NCBI GenBank assembly: GCA_023458535.1 | Contig: JAEWYW010000074.1 | Span: 1-64,000, forward strand | Length of the DNA stretch: 64,000 nucleotides | Source of the DNA: Bacteroidota bacterium | Lineage (GTDB): Bacteria > Bacteroidota > Bacteroidia > Flavobacteriales > Weeksellaceae | Direction of reading: 5' to 3' | Shown: positions 7,946 through 15,976 of the stretch, in pieces | Numbering within the stretch: position 1 is the stretch's first letter | Layout of the letters: each line of letters opens with the position of its first letter | The notes under the pieces: generated by a model | What the model was told of the DNA's origin: nothing | The model's input: only the letters and a program-made list of their open reading frames with translations | Database searches by the model: none | Translations under genes and position numbers: made by a program

Positions 7946-10795
7946 TTACTTCACTTCCAAATCTACAGCATTCAATCTTAGAGAATTTAAGATCACCGAC
8001 AGCGAACTGAAACTCATTGCTGCAGCAGCAATCATCGGAGAGAGTAAAATTCCAAAAATAGGGTAGAGTAGACCTGCTGCTAAGGGTATTCCCAAAACAT
8101 TATAGATAAATGCAAAGAACAGATTCTCTTTAATATTTCTGAGAAGTTTTTCGCTCAGTAATTTTGCTTTTGCCACACCCAAAATATCACCTTTTAAAAG
8201 TGTAATTTCGGCGCTTTCAATGGCGACATCTGTACCTGTTCCCATAGCAATTCCCACATTGGACTGGGCAAGAGCAGGAGCATCGTTGATTCCATCACCA
8301 GTCATCGCAACAATTTTACCTTCTTCCTGAAGTTTTTTCACCTCATTGAGTTTATCCTGAGGAAGACAATTGGCTTTGAAATGCTTAATTCCCAATTCAT
8401 CAGCAACCGCTTTTGCAGTATGTTCATTGTCGCCAGTCATCATCATTACATCAACCCCTTCTTTCAATAAAAACTCAACGGCTTTTTTTGAGGTTTCCTT
8501 AATCTTATCCGTGAAACTCACAAAACCCAATACCTCATTGCCATCTGCAACATAAGAAATAGTATGCGCTTTCGACTGCACTTCATTAGCTTTTTGTTTC
8601 AAGTTTTCTGGAATGGAAATATTATTAGAAGTCAAAAGATTTTCATTTCCTAAATAGGTCATTTTTCCATTAATATTTCCTTGAACACCTTTCCCAGATA
8701 CATTTTCAAAATTTTGAACTTTTTCCACTGTAATTTTTTCGTCCTTTGCTTTGGTTAAAACAGCGTTGGATAGTGGATGTTCAGAATTTTGATTTAATGA
8801 AGCTGCCAATTGCAAAATGTGTGTGGGATCGCCATTTTCAACAGTTTCAATATGCTCTAGAGATGGTTTACCTTCGGTTAAAGTTCCTGTTTTATCTGTT
8901 ATTAAAACATTTACCTTATTCATCTGCTCTAGGGCTTCAGCGTTTTTAATTAAAATTCCATTTTTAGCACCTTTTCCAATTCCGACCATTAAAGACATGG
9001 GCGTTGCCAAACCTAATGCACACGGACAAGCCACGATTAAAACAGCAACAGCATTTACAAACGCAAAAAGTGTTTTTTGACCTTCAGGACCGAAAATCTG
9101 CCATAAGATAAAGGTTAGCACCGCAACTAAAATAACTACCGGAACAAAGACTTTAGAGACTTTATCCGTTAATTTCTGAATGGGTGCGCGGCTTCGGCTC
9201 GCTTCATTCACCATTTTGATGATTTGAGAAAGCAATGTTTCATCGCCAACTTTTTCAGCTTTCATCAAGAAAACTTGGTTCCCGTTAATGGTTCCTGAGG
9301 TTACTTTATCATTTTCTTTTTTCTCTACAGGAATGGGTTCACCCGTTATCATCGATTCGTCTACAGCAGAATTTCCCTCGGTAATTTTCCCATCTACAGG
9401 AATTTTTTCACCTGGTTTAACCTTCAGTATGTCACCTATTTTAACTTGATCTAAAGCAATTTTCTTTTCTGAATTGCCTTCTACCAAAGTGGCTTCGTCG
9501 GGTGACAGATTCATCAATTCTTCAATGGCTTTTCCAGTTCTTTTGTGCGCTGCAGCTTCCATCCACTGGCCGAGAATCACCAGAGTTAAAATCACACAAA
9601 CCGCTTCAAAGTAGAGTGGAATATTTCCATCATGACCTTTTATTTCGTGCGGTATCATGTCAGGAAATGCCAACGCAAAAATGCTGAATAAGAATGCCGC
9701 CGCAACACCTAAGGCAATTAAACTGAACATATTGAGATTCCAAGTTTTAAAGGAAACCCAGCCTCTTTTCATTAAAAACCAACCTGAATAAAATAAAACA
9801 GGAAGCGTTAATATCAATTCGATGTAGGCTTGAGTTTGATGCGAAAAAGGAAAATCAATCCACATTCCACCCATCGACAAGATAAAAACTGGTAAGGTAA
9901 ATGCTAACGAAATCCAAAATTTTTTCTTAAGTATGTTGTAGGTTTCATCCTCCGAATCGTCATTCTTTTCTGGCATTTTCACCAAATCCATTCCACAGAT
10001 AGGACAGTTCCCAGGCTCATCTTGAACAATTTCTGGATGCATCGGACAAGTATACTGTGTCTTTTTCTTTTTTTCTGGATACTTTACGAGATCCATTCCA
10101 CAAACGGGACAGCCCACATTGGAATCATACACTTTATCGCCTTCACAGTACATTGGGCAATAGTATTTCCCCGCTTGCTCCACTTTTGGTGGAGACGGAT
10201 GTTGTGCTGAGTTATGATGCTGATTCGAATGAACATGAGTTTTTTGTCCATTCAATAAATCCTGCGTTATTTCTTCTAAGTGCATATGGCAAACAGGACA
10301 ATCACCCTTTTCATCATATACTTTATCGCCTTCACAGAACATGGGGCAGTAGAACTTACCAACATTATCCTTGAAATTTTCGGGTAGATTAGACGGAGAA
10401 AATGCAGCTTTAAAATTGGGGTGTTTTTTCAGTTTTTCTTCAATGGGCACCAAATACATATTACATACTTCGCACCTTTCGCCCTGCTTGAAATACACCT
10501 TTTCGCCTTCACACTCCATAGGACAGTAATATACCGAAGACGGCGAAACCCTGTCTTGAGGTTTTACAAAACTTTGATCTTCTTGATGATCTAGATCTTG
10601 AAGTTGGTAGTTTCCTGCCTTTGAAAGAGCATCGTTGATTTCCTCCAAAGTAAAATCTCTCTCGCTGTGGATAACCGCTTCGTTCTTCTCTAAATGAACA
10701 TGTGCATGAAGACCTTTTATATTGTTGAGTGCTTCTGTAATCTTCTTCTGACAGCCAGAACAAGTCATCCCCAACACCTTATAAGTACGTTCCAT
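7946..10795 (-). CDS. copA: copper-exporting P1B-type ATPase with HMA domain plus four zinc-ribbon-like metal-binding repeats
   Basis: A 949-residue inner-membrane pump. The N-terminus holds an HMA domain (1-65) with MTCSGC (Cys12, Cys15), then four tandem heavy-metal-binding repeats, each opening with CPM and closing with CxxCxM or CxVCxM (about 90-113, 150-172, 213-234, 250-270). A His-rich linker ([10 protein letters not shown]) lies between repeats 2 and 3. The P-type core follows: about eight membrane helices, TGEP, the intramembrane CPC metal site (590-592), the phosphorylation site DKTGT (Asp634), the SEHPL nucleotide-binding motif and GDGINDAP. It exports Cu(I) from the cytoplasm. The leader upstream carries an inverted repeat and heptamer arrays. 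Confidence 0.95.
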   Translation of the reverse strand: MERTYKVLGMTCSGCQKKITEALNNIKGLHAHVHLEKNEAVIHSERDFTLEEINDALSKAGNYQLQDLDHQEDQSFVKPQDRVSPSSVYYCPMECEGEKVYFKQGERCEVCNMYLVPIEEKLKKHPNFKAAFSPSNLPENFKDNVGKFYCPMFCEGDKVYDEKGDCPVCHMHLEEITQDLLNGQKTHVHSNQHHNSAQHPSPPKVEQAGKYYCPMYCEGDKVYDSNVGCPVCGMDLVKYPEKKKKTQYTCPMHPEIVQDEPGNCPICGMDLVKMPEKNDDSEDETYNILKKKFWISLAFTLPVFILSMGGMWIDFPFSHQTQAYIELILTLPVLFYSGWFLMKRGWVSFKTWNLNMFSLIALGVAAAFLFSIFALAFPDMIPHEIKGHDGNIPLYFEAVCVILTLVILGQWMEAAAHKRTGKAIEELMNLSPDEATLVEGNSEKKIALDQVKIGDILKVKPGEKIPVDGKITEGNSAVDESMITGEPIPVEKKENDKVTSGTINGNQVFLMKAEKVGDETLLSQIIKMVNEASRSRAPIQKLTDKVSKVFVPVVILVAVLTFILWQIFGPEGQKTLFAFVNAVAVLIVACPCALGLATPMSLMVGIGKGAKNGILIKNAEALEQMNKVNVLITDKTGTLTEGKPSLEHIETVENGDPTHILQLAASLNQNSEHPLSNAVLTKAKDEKITVEKVQNFENVSGKGVQGNINGKMTYLGNENLLTSNNISIPENLKQKANEVQSKAHTISYVADGNEVLGFVSFTDKIKETSKKAVEFLLKEGVDVMMMTGDNEHTAKAVADELGIKHFKANCLPQDKLNEVKKLQEEGKIVAMTGDGINDAPALAQSNVGIAMGTGTDVAIESAEITLLKGDILGVAKAKLLSEKLLRNIKENLFFAFIYNVLGIPLAAGLLYPIFGILLSPMIAAAAMSFSSLSVILNSLRLNAVDLEVK

Positions 10796-10815
10796 AATCT
10801 TTGATTTTATACCAC

Positions 10816-10836
10816 AAATTTGCGGAATGCAAATTT
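10816..10836. promoter_or_regulatory. perfect inverted repeat upstream of copA, candidate operator
   Basis: AAATTTGC (10816-10823), five bases, GCAAATTT (10829-10836). It lies 21 bases upstream of the copA start and overlaps TTTG elements of the kind found in -7 boxes. The position fits an operator or autoregulated promoter, possibly for the AraC-type regulator encoded just upstream. Confidence 0.5.
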
Positions 10837-10879
10837 TTAACTGTTATAAATTTAAGGAAAAGAGTTATAGAATTAGTGG

Positions 10880-10975
10880 TTGGCTATTGGCTATTGGCTG
10901 TTGGCTGTTGGCTGTTGGCTGTTGGCTAGAAGGTAGAAGCTAGAAGCTAGAAGCTAGAAGCTAGAAGCTAGAAGC
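10880..10975. repeat. two adjacent heptamer tandem arrays in the copA leader
   Basis: Seven copies of TTGGCTA/G (10880-10928) run directly into about seven copies of AGAAGCT (10928-10975; the first copy is AGAAGGT and the last is partial). The last two AGAAGCT copies lie 9-22 bases before the stop codon of the regulator gene. The two arrays differ in sequence but share the 7-base period. Copy number may vary between strains. Confidence 0.9.
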
Positions 10976-10984
10976 AAAATTACT

Positions 10985-11545
10985 TTATATTTCATCCAAC
11001 GCTTTTCTGTTATGATCTTTAAGCTTTTTAAATTCTGTAGGTGTAAAACCAGTATTATTTTTAAACTGTGTTGAAAGGTGTTGAACGCTTTTGTAGCCTA
11101 ATTTTCCAGCTATTTCGGTTAATGTTAATTCTTTATAGAGAAGAAGTTCTTTTACCTTTTCAATTTTTTGAAGAATAAAATATTGCTCGAGGGTGACATT
11201 TTCATTTTGAGAAAAATTCTTGGAAAGTGCCGAATAATCCTTAAATAAATGCTTGCTTAGAAATTCCGAAAGTAGAAAATTTTCATCAATATCAACTTCA
11301 CTTATTTTTTGAATAATTAAAGTTTTTATTTTATCGTTCAACTGTAGTGCAGAATCTTTAATTCTTTCAAAACCCAAGTTTTTAAGGCTTTTTTCTAAAT
11401 CTTGAAGTTGCTGATCTGAAAGCGTATTCTGAGTATGTACTTCGCCCAGGTTGATTTCATTTATAGGAATCTTCAATTTTGAAAAAATACCCTCGACCGC
11501 TGAAATACAACGGTTACACACCATGTTTTTGATAAAAATTTGCAT
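10985..11545 (-). CDS. AraC-family regulator with N-terminal HMA-like metal-binding domain
   Basis: 186 residues. The first 70 residues look like a heavy-metal-associated domain: the MVCNRC motif (Cys10, Cys13) sits in the same place as the copper motif of CopZ-type proteins, followed by a beta-alpha pattern. The C-terminal part (about 105-175) is an AraC helix-turn-helix with LTEIAGKLGYKSVQHLSTQF and TGFTPTEFKK. The order suggests a metal sensor linked to DNA binding. It is encoded immediately upstream of copA in the same direction. A -7-like TAACTTTG lies between this gene and the preceding one. The role as copper-responsive regulator of copA is inference. Confidence 0.85.
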   Translation of the reverse strand: MQIFIKNMVCNRCISAVEGIFSKLKIPINEINLGEVHTQNTLSDQQLQDLEKSLKNLGFERIKDSALQLNDKIKTLIIQKISEVDIDENFLLSEFLSKHLFKDYSALSKNFSQNENVTLEQYFILQKIEKVKELLLYKELTLTEIAGKLGYKSVQHLSTQFKNNTGFTPTEFKKLKDHNRKALDEI

Positions 11546-11569
11546 GAAATTTCTGTTTAGCTTTCAAAG

Positions 11570-13027
11570 TTACTCGATAATCATCTTACTTGTGCTTCTT
11601 TTTTCACCCTGTTGAATATCTATAAAATAAATTCCTGGCGAGACATTTACATCAATTTGATTTTTACCTTTTACCAAAATTCCTGACATTATTAATCTTC
11701 CTGAAGCATCTTTCAATATATAGTTACCAGATTTTGCCACTTCCACGAAGAACATTCCTTTACTTGGGTTTGGATAAATTTTAGCATCTAATTTTTCTAT
11801 TTCTGCCGTTGCTAGAACAACACCACAATTAAAGGGTTCAAAACTTACCAAACCTAATGCAGGGTCGTCCACCTGATGCGATATAACCGCTTCCACCATT
11901 GCGGGAGTGGATTGTTCATTCTCTCGCCAACAATTTCCTTTTGCTGAAATTGCATTTGGAGTATTGTTGAACAATGCATAAATATTTCCTCCATTCCCAT
12001 TGTTAGAGAAAATGTTTCCGCCTGGCAAATTATCGTCTCCCAAATTTGCTCTTGATGTTCCCTGTAGTGTGACACCCCATAAGTTTCCTCTTATCTGATT
12101 ATTTCTAATTGAGATGTTCATGACGGCACTCCCAGAGCCTGTAAGGGCAATACCACTACCACCCATCATTGGATTGGTTTCTGCGTTATTGTTTTCAATT
12201 ATATTATTAGAGATGCTACCCGCAGATGTGTTTCCAGAAACGGTAATTCCGTAGCGATTATTTTTGACGGTATTCCCTTCAATTTGAACATTATTTGGGT
12301 CACCCAAAAAAGTAACAACAGCAATTCCGCCAACCTTATCATAAGCTGTATTTCCTAAAATGGTGTTGTTGATAATTTTAGTAGTTCCGGTACCAGATGG
12401 CCCCATATTAATCTGTGGTCGGTTGCCATTGGTTTTAGAGTTTCCAGAAAGATAATTGTTTAAAGACGAAAGTGCTACCGTCTGGTTGGCTCCAGATGAA
12501 AGTGCTGGTAAGTCATTATTGATAAACTGTGAATTTTGCACCACTGGAGTGCCTGTTGAAAACGACATAGCCCCTGAGGTTACTAAACCAGATTTAAAAT
12601 TTCTTACAATGCAGTTGTCCATCAAGAAATTAGAAGTGGACACTCTAATTCCACCACCATATTCCAAGGTTGTGTTTTTAATGGAGACATTGGATGTTGT
12701 ATCGAACAAAATTCCTCTAAAAGGCAGGTTTGGGTCGGTTGCTGTTATTAATATTTGAGATGCTGTTGTAGTGTAAGTTCCCGCAACTGTTAATTGAACA
12801 TTAGAATTCATTTTCAAGGTAGTATTGCTATCCATCAAGAAAGTATCCCCAACAGAGATGGTCACATTTTGAAGCATCGTAAAATCTGTACCATTATTAA
12901 CAACTACATTTGGAGCGGCGGCTGACAATGAATTCAGCGTAAAAACTGTACCGTTGCCTGGACTTGTGTATTGTGAATATGCATTTTGCAGACACAGCAA
13001 AATAAGAATTGTAAAAAGTTTTTTCAT
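11570..13027 (-). CDS. secreted right-handed beta-helix protein with T9SS sorting domain
   Basis: 485 residues from the ATG at 13027; a longer frame adds nine residues before the signal peptide. In order: signal peptide (KKLFTILILLCLQNAYSQ); about 350 residues of repeated short strands rich in Asn, Gly, Ser and Thr (N-NN-I-NN-I patterns), typical of a parallel beta-helix of the NosD/DUF1565 kind; and a C-terminal type A sorting domain (IYPNPSKGMFFVEV, ending KMIIE) that directs export and attachment by the type IX system. The ligand is unknown. It ends 24 bases before the AraC gene on the same strand, so co-transcription is possible. Confidence 0.88.
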   Translation of the reverse strand: MKKLFTILILLCLQNAYSQYTSPGNGTVFTLNSLSAAAPNVVVNNGTDFTMLQNVTISVGDTFLMDSNTTLKMNSNVQLTVAGTYTTTASQILITATDPNLPFRGILFDTTSNVSIKNTTLEYGGGIRVSTSNFLMDNCIVRNFKSGLVTSGAMSFSTGTPVVQNSQFINNDLPALSSGANQTVALSSLNNYLSGNSKTNGNRPQINMGPSGTGTTKIINNTILGNTAYDKVGGIAVVTFLGDPNNVQIEGNTVKNNRYGITVSGNTSAGSISNNIIENNNAETNPMMGGSGIALTGSGSAVMNISIRNNQIRGNLWGVTLQGTSRANLGDDNLPGGNIFSNNGNGGNIYALFNNTPNAISAKGNCWRENEQSTPAMVEAVISHQVDDPALGLVSFEPFNCGVVLATAEIEKLDAKIYPNPSKGMFFVEVAKSGNYILKDASGRLIMSGILVKGKNQIDVNVSPGIYFIDIQQGEKRSTSKMIIE

Positions 13028-13055
13028 AATAGATTTTTTTTGAACCAAATGCAAT

Positions 13056-13085
13056 AATTATGCAAAGAATAGCATTTGCATAATT
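13056..13085. promoter_or_regulatory. 11-bp perfect inverted repeat upstream of the T9SS beta-helix gene
   Basis: AATTATGCAAA (13056-13066), 8 bases, TTTGCATAATT (13075-13085). It is centred about 43 bases upstream of the start codon, a typical place for a dimeric regulator site. The rest of the 326-base gap up to the RRM gene start at 13354 holds only AT-rich leader sequence and the hairpin listed next. Confidence 0.5.
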
Positions 13086-13296
13086 GTATAAATCATAAAT
13101 AAGATTGATCTACTAAAAATAAATAATTCCGTACTCAACAAATTAATAATGTTAAACGATAAAAATTTTGAAGAAAATAATACGTTTCGAAATATTAATA
13201 GTTAAAATTTGATAAAAAAAACATCTATTTATTTGTGTAATGGTTTAAAATCGTATCTTGCTCCCGTTTATATGTGGAATCAATATTTGTTCATCC

Positions 13297-13322
13297 TTTG
13301 TTGAATTTCCTTTATCAACAAA
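13297..13322 (+). promoter_or_regulatory. hairpin in the leader of the RRM gene
   Basis: TTTGTTGA (13297-13304) pairs perfectly with TCAACAAA (13315-13322) around a 10-base loop, 31 bases before the ATG. RRM and cold-shock RNA-binding genes often have structured autoregulated leaders. A regulatory role here is inference. Confidence 0.4.
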
Positions 13323-13353
13323 CAATTTATTTTTTTAATTTATATTTTTTATT

Positions 13354-13653
13354 ATGAACATTTTTGTTTCAAACATCAATTACGCAACTAAAGAACATGA
13401 GTTGCAAGATTTATTTTCAGAATTTGGAGAAGTTTCTTCTGCAAAAATCATTACAGACAGAGAAACTGGACGTTCCAGAGGATTTGGCTTCGTAGAAATG
13501 TCTGATGACGAAGGAGGACAAGCTATTGAAGCTCTTAACCAGAAAGAGTTTAACGGTAAAGTATTAAACGTTTCTGAAGCTAAACCAAGAGAAGAAAAAC
13601 CAAGAAGATCTTTTAATAACGGTGGTGGCGAAAGACGCGGAAACCGTTGGTAA
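13354..13653 (+). CDS. RNA-binding protein with a single RRM domain
   Basis: A 99-residue protein with one RNA recognition motif: RNP2 IFVSNI (3-8) and RNP1 RGFGFVEM (42-49). A short basic, Gly/Arg-rich tail (RRSFNNGGGERRGNRW) follows. This is the small RRM family of cyanobacteria and Bacteroidetes, presumably binding single-stranded RNA in the cytoplasm as a chaperone or post-transcriptional regulator. A long AT-rich leader with a hairpin precedes it, and a strong terminator follows. Confidence 0.93.
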   Translation: MNIFVSNINYATKEHELQDLFSEFGEVSSAKIITDRETGRSRGFGFVEMSDDEGGQAIEALNQKEFNGKVLNVSEAKPREEKPRRSFNNGGGERRGNRW

Positions 13654-13674
13654 TAAATTTACTTACAAAAAAGG

Positions 13675-13701
13675 AAGCGACAAAATTTTGTCGCTTTTTT
13701 T
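13675..13701. terminator. terminator after the RRM gene, touching the BlaI-type gene
   Basis: AAGCGACAA pairs with TTGTCGCTT around AATT, followed by a T tract. It ends at the stop codon of the minus-strand repressor gene (13700-13702), so the T tract merges with the A/T-rich tail that encodes that protein's poly-Lys end. Confidence 0.85.
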
Positions 13702-14176
13702 ATTTTTTCTTTTTCTTTTTCTTCTTTTCTTTTTTATCCTTCTCTTTCTTAGGCTTCTTGTCCTTTAAAATCTCATCGGCAATTTTATACTCTGGAGCCT
13801 TATCTTCTTCAGTTCTAATTCCGATTTTAATATCCATCACATCCAACAGTTTTTCTTGAGAAATCACATTTTCTTTCATCAAAAGGCTTATAATTTCAGA
13901 CTCGGCATTTTCAAAATAATCGTTGATCAGATTTTTCATCAAAAAATTACGGTAATCATTTCGACCCACCAAAAGCGAATATTTGTAAATTCTGCCTTCT
14001 TTTTCAGTTTGCAAAAAACCTTTTTCTACAAGAATTTTAAGATAGGTTGAAACGGTATTCTGATGGGGCTTTGGCTCGGGATGTTTTTCCATTACATCTT
14101 TTAAATAAAAGGTCTCCAAATCCCAAAATAAATGCATGAGCTGTTCTTCCGCAGAAGTAAGTTGATTAATTACCAT
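13700..14176 (-). CDS. BlaI/MecI/CopY-family transcriptional repressor with poly-Lys tail
   Basis: 158 residues. Residues 1-80 form the winged helix typical of the family (LTSAEEQLMHLFWDL, then HQNTVSTYLKILVEKGFLQTEKEGRIY). The C-terminal half resembles the dimerisation region. The last 25 residues are almost only Lys, Asp and Glu, ending in eight Lys read from an A-rich tract next to the terminator of the convergent RRM gene. No BlaR1/MecR1 peptidase partner is adjacent. Instead a PAP2 membrane phosphatase gene ends 6 bases upstream, suggesting co-transcription. The target genes are unknown. Confidence 0.85.
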   Translation of the reverse strand: MVINQLTSAEEQLMHLFWDLETFYLKDVMEKHPEPKPHQNTVSTYLKILVEKGFLQTEKEGRIYKYSLLVGRNDYRNFLMKNLINDYFENAESEIISLLMKENVISQEKLLDVMDIKIGIRTEEDKAPEYKIADEILKDKKPKKEKDKKEKKKKKKKK

Positions 14177-14182
14177 AATCTA

Positions 14183-14785
14183 TTACTGTGTAAGTTGAAT
14201 GTTTGCATAAAGATAAGCAAAAGATACGATAACAGCTATAAAACTACCCATTAAAACTTCCTGTACAGTATGTCTTTTAAGAATCACTCTCGTAATACCC
14301 ACAAGAATAGCAATCCCTAACCATACTAACCCCAATTTCCAATTCAGAGCAAAAAATAATGCGGCTACAAATACATTAAAAGATGTATGCATGGAGCTTT
14401 TTATAAAAAAATTACTCAGTTGCATCAGTAATAGCAATACCAGAATGAAAATCATGATAAGGTCTATAATATTCGAATAAAAGTATTCAAAAAGCAGATA
14501 TGCAAATAAACAAATCTCAATGAAAACATATAAAGATTTGCGCTGCTTTCTATCGGAAACGTCCATATTGGTGTACCTGCCAGTTTTCACATTCCAGGTG
14601 ATCCAGATAATAATAGGTAAAATGACAATTAGCAGCAAAGGCCAAAATTTCTCCCACGCTTGCGCCATGCTCAAATTTTTGGAGCTATCATATATAAAAT
14701 AGATCACCAAAGCGACCAAAGGATTGAAAAAATCTGAAATTACTCTTGAAACTTTCTGCAAAGTTGAAGAATTTTGTTCTGCCAT
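14183..14785 (-). CDS. PAP2-superfamily membrane phosphatase
   Basis: 200 residues from the ATG at 14785; a TTG two codons upstream is less likely. About six hydrophobic helices. The PAP2 motifs are recognisable: MHTSF (the central SxxxH block, here KSSMHTS) and RVILKRHTVQEVLMG (the R-x5-H block). The first KxxxxxxRP motif is weak (KTGRYTNMDVSDRKQRK), so the active site is divergent. Likely roles are dephosphorylation of undecaprenyl or other lipid phosphates at the inner membrane. A -7 box, TATATTTG, lies about 19 bases upstream. Operon with the BlaI-like gene. Confidence 0.75.
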   Translation of the reverse strand: MAEQNSSTLQKVSRVISDFFNPLVALVIYFIYDSSKNLSMAQAWEKFWPLLLIVILPIIIWITWNVKTGRYTNMDVSDRKQRKSLYVFIEICLFAYLLFEYFYSNIIDLIMIFILVLLLLMQLSNFFIKSSMHTSFNVFVAALFFALNWKLGLVWLGIAILVGITRVILKRHTVQEVLMGSFIAVIVSFAYLYANIQLTQ

Positions 14786-14892
14786 GTTCAATTAATAAAA
14801 CCCAAATATAAGATTCTCTAAAAAACAATTGATGTGAATACCATAAAAACAAGTTTTTTTTTATAATTTTGCTTTACAAATTCTATTAGAAC

Positions 14893-15900
14893 ATGAAGGA
14901 ATTTTCCAAAGAAGTATACCTGAAATGGTACGAAGAAATGACAATATGGAGGAGATTCGAAGACAAGTGTCGCTCTCTTTATCTGAAACAAAAAATTAGA
15001 GGATTTTTACATTTATATAACGGTCAGGAAGCTATTCCTGCCGGTTTTGCTCATGCTATGGATCTTACCAAGGACAGCATGATTACTGCATATAGATGCC
15101 ACATTCACCCTATGGCAATGGGCGTAGATCCTAAAAGAATTATGGCGGAACTTTGTGGTAAAGCTACAGGAACCTCTGGTGGTATGGGTGGTTCTATGCA
15201 TATTTTCAGCAAAGAACACCGCTTTTATGGTGGTCATGGTATTGTAGGAGGACAAATTCCTTTGGGTGCAGGTATTGCTTTTGCAGATAAATATTTCGAC
15301 AGAAAAGCCGTTAACATTACTTTCTTCGGTGATGGTGCTGCAAGACAAGGTTCTCTTCATGAAACATTTAATATGGCAATGAACTGGAAACTACCTGTGG
15401 TGTTTGTTGTTGAGAATAATCAATATGCAATGGGTACTTCTGTAAAAAGAACTGCCAACCATGAAGATATCTACAAGTTAGGTTTGGGTTATGAGATGCC
15501 TTGTTTGGCGATTGATGCTATGGATCCTGAGAAAGTGGCTGAAGCTGCTTATGAAGCAATCGAAAGAGCGAGAAGAGGCGATGGCCCTACATTTATTGAA
15601 GCCAGAACTTATAGATTTAGAGGTCACTCCATGTCGGATGCTGAACCATACAGATCTAAAGAAGAAGTTGCAGAGCATAAGAAAGATGATCCAATAGAAA
15701 TTGTAAAACACAGGATCTTACAAAACAATTGGGCTACAGAAGCCGAGTTGGAAGCTATTGATAACAAATCTCGCGAGTTTGTGGAAGAATGTGTAGAATT
15801 TATGGAAAATTCTCCATATCCAAATCCAGATAAAATTTACGATTATGTTTACGCACAGGATGATTATCCTTTTGTGGACAAATATGAAAATAATAAATAG
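14893..15900 (+). CDS. pdhA: pyruvate dehydrogenase E1 component, alpha subunit
   Basis: 335 residues. The thiamine diphosphate site begins GDGAARQG at Gly146, with the Asn of VENNQYAMG about 28 residues on. The phosphorylation-loop-like RFRGHSMSDAEPYR near 244-257 is typical of E1-alpha. With E1-beta (not in this window) and the E2 encoded next, it converts pyruvate to acetyl-CoA. A -7 element, TAATTTTG (14863-14870), lies 22 bases upstream of the ATG. The E2 gene starts 76 bases downstream, so the two are probably co-transcribed. Confidence 0.95.
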   Translation: MKEFSKEVYLKWYEEMTIWRRFEDKCRSLYLKQKIRGFLHLYNGQEAIPAGFAHAMDLTKDSMITAYRCHIHPMAMGVDPKRIMAELCGKATGTSGGMGGSMHIFSKEHRFYGGHGIVGGQIPLGAGIAFADKYFDRKAVNITFFGDGAARQGSLHETFNMAMNWKLPVVFVVENNQYAMGTSVKRTANHEDIYKLGLGYEMPCLAIDAMDPEKVAEAAYEAIERARRGDGPTFIEARTYRFRGHSMSDAEPYRSKEEVAEHKKDDPIEIVKHRILQNNWATEAELEAIDNKSREFVEECVEFMENSPYPNPDKIYDYVYAQDDYPFVDKYENNK

Positions 15901-15936
15901 ATAATATTCTTTTGAAATTAGTTTTTGATCATCGTT

Positions 15937-15964
15937 TTTCAAATTTCAAATTTCAAATTTCAAA
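15937..15964. repeat. heptamer repeat TTTCAAA x4 between pdhA and the E2 gene
   Basis: Four exact head-to-tail copies of TTTCAAA end 13 bases before the E2 start codon. The same heptamer recurs between etfB and etfA. The array lies in the presumed ribosome-binding region, so copy number could affect E2 translation. Confidence 0.85.
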
Positions 15965-15976
15965 TCAATAATAAAC

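Noticed and set aside
10880..10975. Possible CRISPR array
   Set aside because: Units are 7 bases with no spacers and no cas genes near.
13647..13859. Open frame rich in Phe and Ser on the plus strand
   Set aside because: It is the reverse reading of the Lys-rich tail of the BlaI-type gene and includes the terminator.
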